Source: Austwickia sp. TVS 96-490-7B
GTDB lineage: Bacteria; Actinomycetota; Actinomycetes; Actinomycetales; Dermatophilaceae
Length of the DNA: 53,769 bases
Direction: 5' to 3'
Assembly: GCF_019331795.1 (NCBI RefSeq)
Contig: NZ_JAHPZL010000004.1
Span: 1 to 53,769 of the forward strand
Part shown: positions 51,462 to 53,769 of the stretch, in pieces
How positions within the stretch are numbered: position 1 is the stretch's first letter
Layout of the letters: each line of letters starts with the position of its first letter
Translations under genes and position numbers: made by a program
Notes under the pieces: generated by a model
The model's database searches: none
Seen by the model: only the letters and a program-made list of their open reading frames with translations
Told to the model about the DNA's origin: nothing

Positions 51462-53396
51462 ATGCAAAGTAAAGCCACACCGACTGGCAGCAATCTTTCG
51501 TGGAAAGACGTCAAGACCTGGAAAAAATCCCTGCTCGAAGAATTTGGAAATGGAATTAAATCTGACATAGATCGACTTCTGCGTTGCCAGGATGACCTTA
51601 CGGCAATTAAAGCTGATGGAAAATGGGCGGGAGCAGCAGCCAATAAGGCACGAGAAGAAAGCGGTAAAATTGACGACCAACTTAAAGATATTGTAGCCAC
51701 TTTGAGTGCCATGCAGAAAGGAATATATCGGGCTAGCGACGAGTTGGGGGGCTTAGAAGATTCCATAAAGAACGTTCTGTCATTTTGCGACTCTCACCAA
51801 TTCAGCGTTTCAGATCATGGCCAGGTTTCTGACACATCCGCCTCGCGCACATTTCCTTCTGCACAAAGTGCCAATGACTGGAAGAAAGACAGACAAGATC
51901 GAGCTCGCACCCTCCAAAATGATGTCGACCGTATCATTAAGCGAGCCCACGAGATTGATTCTGGTCTTGATTACATCTTCAATGAAGTTTTCAAAGGTAT
52001 CGATGATAAAGGAAAAACTACTCTTTCAGATGCCAGAGCCGAAGGTAACAGAGCTGTCCGGAGTTCAGCTTTACAGGAAGCTCTTGCAGCCTCGAAGCGG
52101 AGCGAAATTCCTTCAGATCCACGTGAAGTACGCGATTTTTGGAACAATCTCAGTGAAGAGTTGAAAGCACGCCTTATCGCTGAAGATCCCCGCAAAATTG
52201 GCAATCTCAATGGAATACCAACCGTTGATCGAGACGCAGCCAACCGTAAATACCATGAAACAAGGCGCGAGCATTATCGACAACTTTTCACACGGGCAGG
52301 CCTTCCTGTCGAATATACATTCAAGGGCCCAGGGGACCTGGAGCGGTTCAAAGAAGGGACATCCCGGGACAAAAACGCTAAAAAATGGGACGATCTCAAT
52401 TTTCCAGAGGGCACGAATCGTGATACCATCTACAATGAATTCTTATCCTGCTTAAAAGTGGAAGAATCGCTAAATAACCCCGGGAAAGATTTAAAATCTA
52501 AGGCTCCGAGATATCTATTGGCATACGACCTCGAGGCCTACGGATCCAAGGGCCGTTGTGCTATTGCATATGGTAATCCAGACACAGCCAAGAATGTAGC
52601 TGTGTGCATACCAGGACTCAACTCATCTGTGACTAAAATGAATGAAATTTGTGCTGATGCAGACGCTCTCCAGGCTGGTGCAACATATGTAGCGCCTTCA
52701 GAAAGTACTGCGGTTATCGCGTGGCAGGGTTACCAAACCCCTGGCCTGGGGACGGTGGCCTCTCAACATAGAGCGGAAGCTGGAGCGAAACTCCTTAGTC
52801 AAGATGTGGCAGCGCTTCGAGTCAATTCTGCTCCCGACGCGCGATTCACTGTCATCGGACATTCCTATGGGAGCACCACAACGGGTTTAGCATTGCACCA
52901 AGAAGGCCTAGCAAAACATGTAGATAATGCGGTCCTCCTCGGTAGTCCAGGTGCCGGCAGTGGTGTTAACAACGTCAAAGATCTTCACATGAGCTCTGAC
53001 CATGTCTTTATTGGTTCAGCGAGTAATGACCCCGTCACTAACATGAATCAAACTTTGGGTAGTGACCCCGCTACCAAAGACTTCGGTGCAACTAGAATTA
53101 AAGCCGAAAACACTACTTTGAAGGAGGGGTTGGATCGTATCCATGGCTGGAGCAATCACTCTTTGTACTACGATTATGACAAAGGCATGCACGGCGAAGA
53201 TTTTCAAATTAATAAGAACAAAGGTGAAGCATTAAGGTCCGTCGAAAGAATAGTCACCGGTCGTAGTGGTGATCTTGGTCGGGAAGACTTATTGGCACCC
53301 CACCGTGAAGAATTATCTCCTCCGGTAGGAACCACTGAGTTCCCCCACAAACCAACCAAATTTGATCCAGAAGCGCACCGGCACCTCAATCGTTAA
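51462..53396 (+). CDS. DUF1023-type alpha/beta hydrolase with WXG-like N-domain, candidate type VII effector
   Basis: The 644-residue protein has an N-terminal helical domain with W-x-G (KWAGAAANKAREE, W55-G57) and Y-x3-D (GIYRASDELGG, Y89-D93), so the type VII signal is present. A middle region of unknown fold (170-360) leads to a DUF1023-like alpha/beta hydrolase: nucleophile elbow FTVIGHSYGSTTTGLALHQE (Ser468), acid in SASNDPVTNMNQTLGSD and His in DRIHGWSNHSLYYDYDKGMH. Members are secreted lipases/esterases in actinobacteria. It follows the EspC-like gene by 7 bases. A lipid-targeting effector or a cell-envelope enzyme are both possible. A membrane protein gene follows. Confidence 0.85.
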   Translation: MQSKATPTGSNLSWKDVKTWKKSLLEEFGNGIKSDIDRLLRCQDDLTAIKADGKWAGAAANKAREESGKIDDQLKDIVATLSAMQKGIYRASDELGGLEDSIKNVLSFCDSHQFSVSDHGQVSDTSASRTFPSAQSANDWKKDRQDRARTLQNDVDRIIKRAHEIDSGLDYIFNEVFKGIDDKGKTTLSDARAEGNRAVRSSALQEALAASKRSEIPSDPREVRDFWNNLSEELKARLIAEDPRKIGNLNGIPTVDRDAANRKYHETRREHYRQLFTRAGLPVEYTFKGPGDLERFKEGTSRDKNAKKWDDLNFPEGTNRDTIYNEFLSCLKVEESLNNPGKDLKSKAPRYLLAYDLEAYGSKGRCAIAYGNPDTAKNVAVCIPGLNSSVTKMNEICADADALQAGATYVAPSESTAVIAWQGYQTPGLGTVASQHRAEAGAKLLSQDVAALRVNSAPDARFTVIGHSYGSTTTGLALHQEGLAKHVDNAVLLGSPGAGSGVNNVKDLHMSSDHVFIGSASNDPVTNMNQTLGSDPATKDFGATRIKAENTTLKEGLDRIHGWSNHSLYYDYDKGMHGEDFQINKNKGEALRSVERIVTGRSGDLGREDLLAPHREELSPPVGTTEFPHKPTKFDPEAHRHLNR

Positions 53397-53408
53397 TCAT
53401 CACCGTTC

Positions 53409-53699
53409 ATGGAAGGCGACAAGTCATTGATGCGCCACCTAAAATTCCCGAACAAATATGTGATCACTACGGCGGCACTCGCTGTGGCACTATTGGCATT
53501 CAGCTTCCCCTTTCCAGTGATTCCCAAGTCGGAACCATCACCGACCATCACCATCAACGGAAAACCTGAGCCTAACCTATATTACAGACCTGAATCATAC
53601 AGCTGGCTTCCCGACGAACAGTTCCAGGCTTTTAATATAGTTAGGGCGTTATTCACGAGGCATTTCCAGGTCATTCTTGGCTACCAGCCAAGTCGATAG
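53409..53699 (+). CDS. Small membrane or exported protein, possibly truncated
   Basis: The 96-residue frame has an N-terminal hydrophobic helix (NKYVITTAALAVALLAFSF) and a short hydrophilic part (NGKPEPNLYYRPESYSWLPD). It begins 12 bases after the hydrolase stop, where an immunity gene could stand. The last residues (FQVILGYQPSR) overlap a transposase-like frame on the other strand, so the original end may have been cut. MRHLKFPNKYV (eight codons on) is an alternative start. No family recognised. Confidence 0.5.
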   Translation: MEGDKSLMRHLKFPNKYVITTAALAVALLAFSFPFPVIPKSEPSPTITINGKPEPNLYYRPESYSWLPDEQFQAFNIVRALFTRHFQVILGYQPSR

Positions 53700-53769
53700 A
53701 GCTCGAGTCGGGTAATGACGGCAATGATATCGGGGAGTTCTGTGAGTCTGCCTCGATAGCCAGTGGCGA
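53681..53769 (-). CDS. Possible C-terminus of a transposase (partial)
   Basis: On the minus strand the frame reads YRGRLTELPDIIAVITRLEL-YRLGW and stops at 53681-53683, running out of the window. The wording looks like the end of a DDE transposase, but 29 residues are too few to identify a family. A 7-bp hairpin (CTTGGCT-ACC-AGCCAAG at 53676-53692) sits over the stop. Confidence 0.35.
   Translation of the reverse strand, partial: ATGYRGRLTELPDIIAVITRLELYRLGW

Overview
The window reads as chromosome of a high-GC Gram-positive actinobacterium. The signs are an HspR-controlled dnaK-grpE-dnaJ-hspR operon and clpB with HAIR operators, an IdeR/DtxR-type iron box, many GTG starts, mycosin-type subtilases and WXG100-like proteins. 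Micrococcales, possibly the Dermatophilaceae, is my inference; nothing here fixes the genus.

Left edge (1-4450): a worn polymorphic-toxin (RHS) locus. Three C-terminal tail cassettes, each followed or once followed by a small membrane protein that looks like immunity, are cut by a decayed ISL3-type element (130-1264) and an intact IS30-type element (2829-3888). The IS30 copy sits in-frame inside a toxin-tail gene, with a 2-bp target duplication.

4450-26500 is a housekeeping and stress block. clpB and the dnaK operon each carry a HAIR site for HspR. Between them lie a GT-B-like glycosyltransferase, an MFS exporter, an L,D-transpeptidase, a nitrilase-family amidase, a chemoreceptor-like protein that seems to lack the signalling tip, a GT-C membrane protein, a coupled aminotransferase/2-hydroxyacid dehydrogenase pair, a degenerate M50-like membrane protein, a dienelactone hydrolase and a two-component system. 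Two arrays of one hairpin repeat family (9071-9289 and 26545-26727) lie just upstream of two unrelated genes.

26700-45900 holds small metabolic and stress modules: P-loop kinase/GNAT, hemerythrin, MOSC, a TetR-controlled ABC-2-like membrane protein, a VOC protein, GntR with ACC deaminase (acdS), an iron-box intergenic region between an alpha/beta hydrolase and a DUF2470 protein, a PTS IIC-like carrier, a thiol/electrophile stress cluster (old yellow enzyme, CurA-like reductase, Ohr, OhrR), an ArsR/CDF metal-efflux operon, RlmC, and a MetA predicted to use acetyl-CoA.

The right end (45877-53769) is a type VII secretion (ESX-like) accessory island of lower GC. It has two tandem mosaic mycosins, a PE-like small protein, an EspB/PPE-like Gly-rich substrate, a putative lipoprotein, an EspC-like small helical protein, and a DUF1023-type hydrolase with a WXG-like N-terminus. 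No core ESX components (EccB, C, D, E) are in the window. The island looks like a secreted-substrate/protease cassette plus a candidate effector module, and is the part most likely to hold something undescribed.
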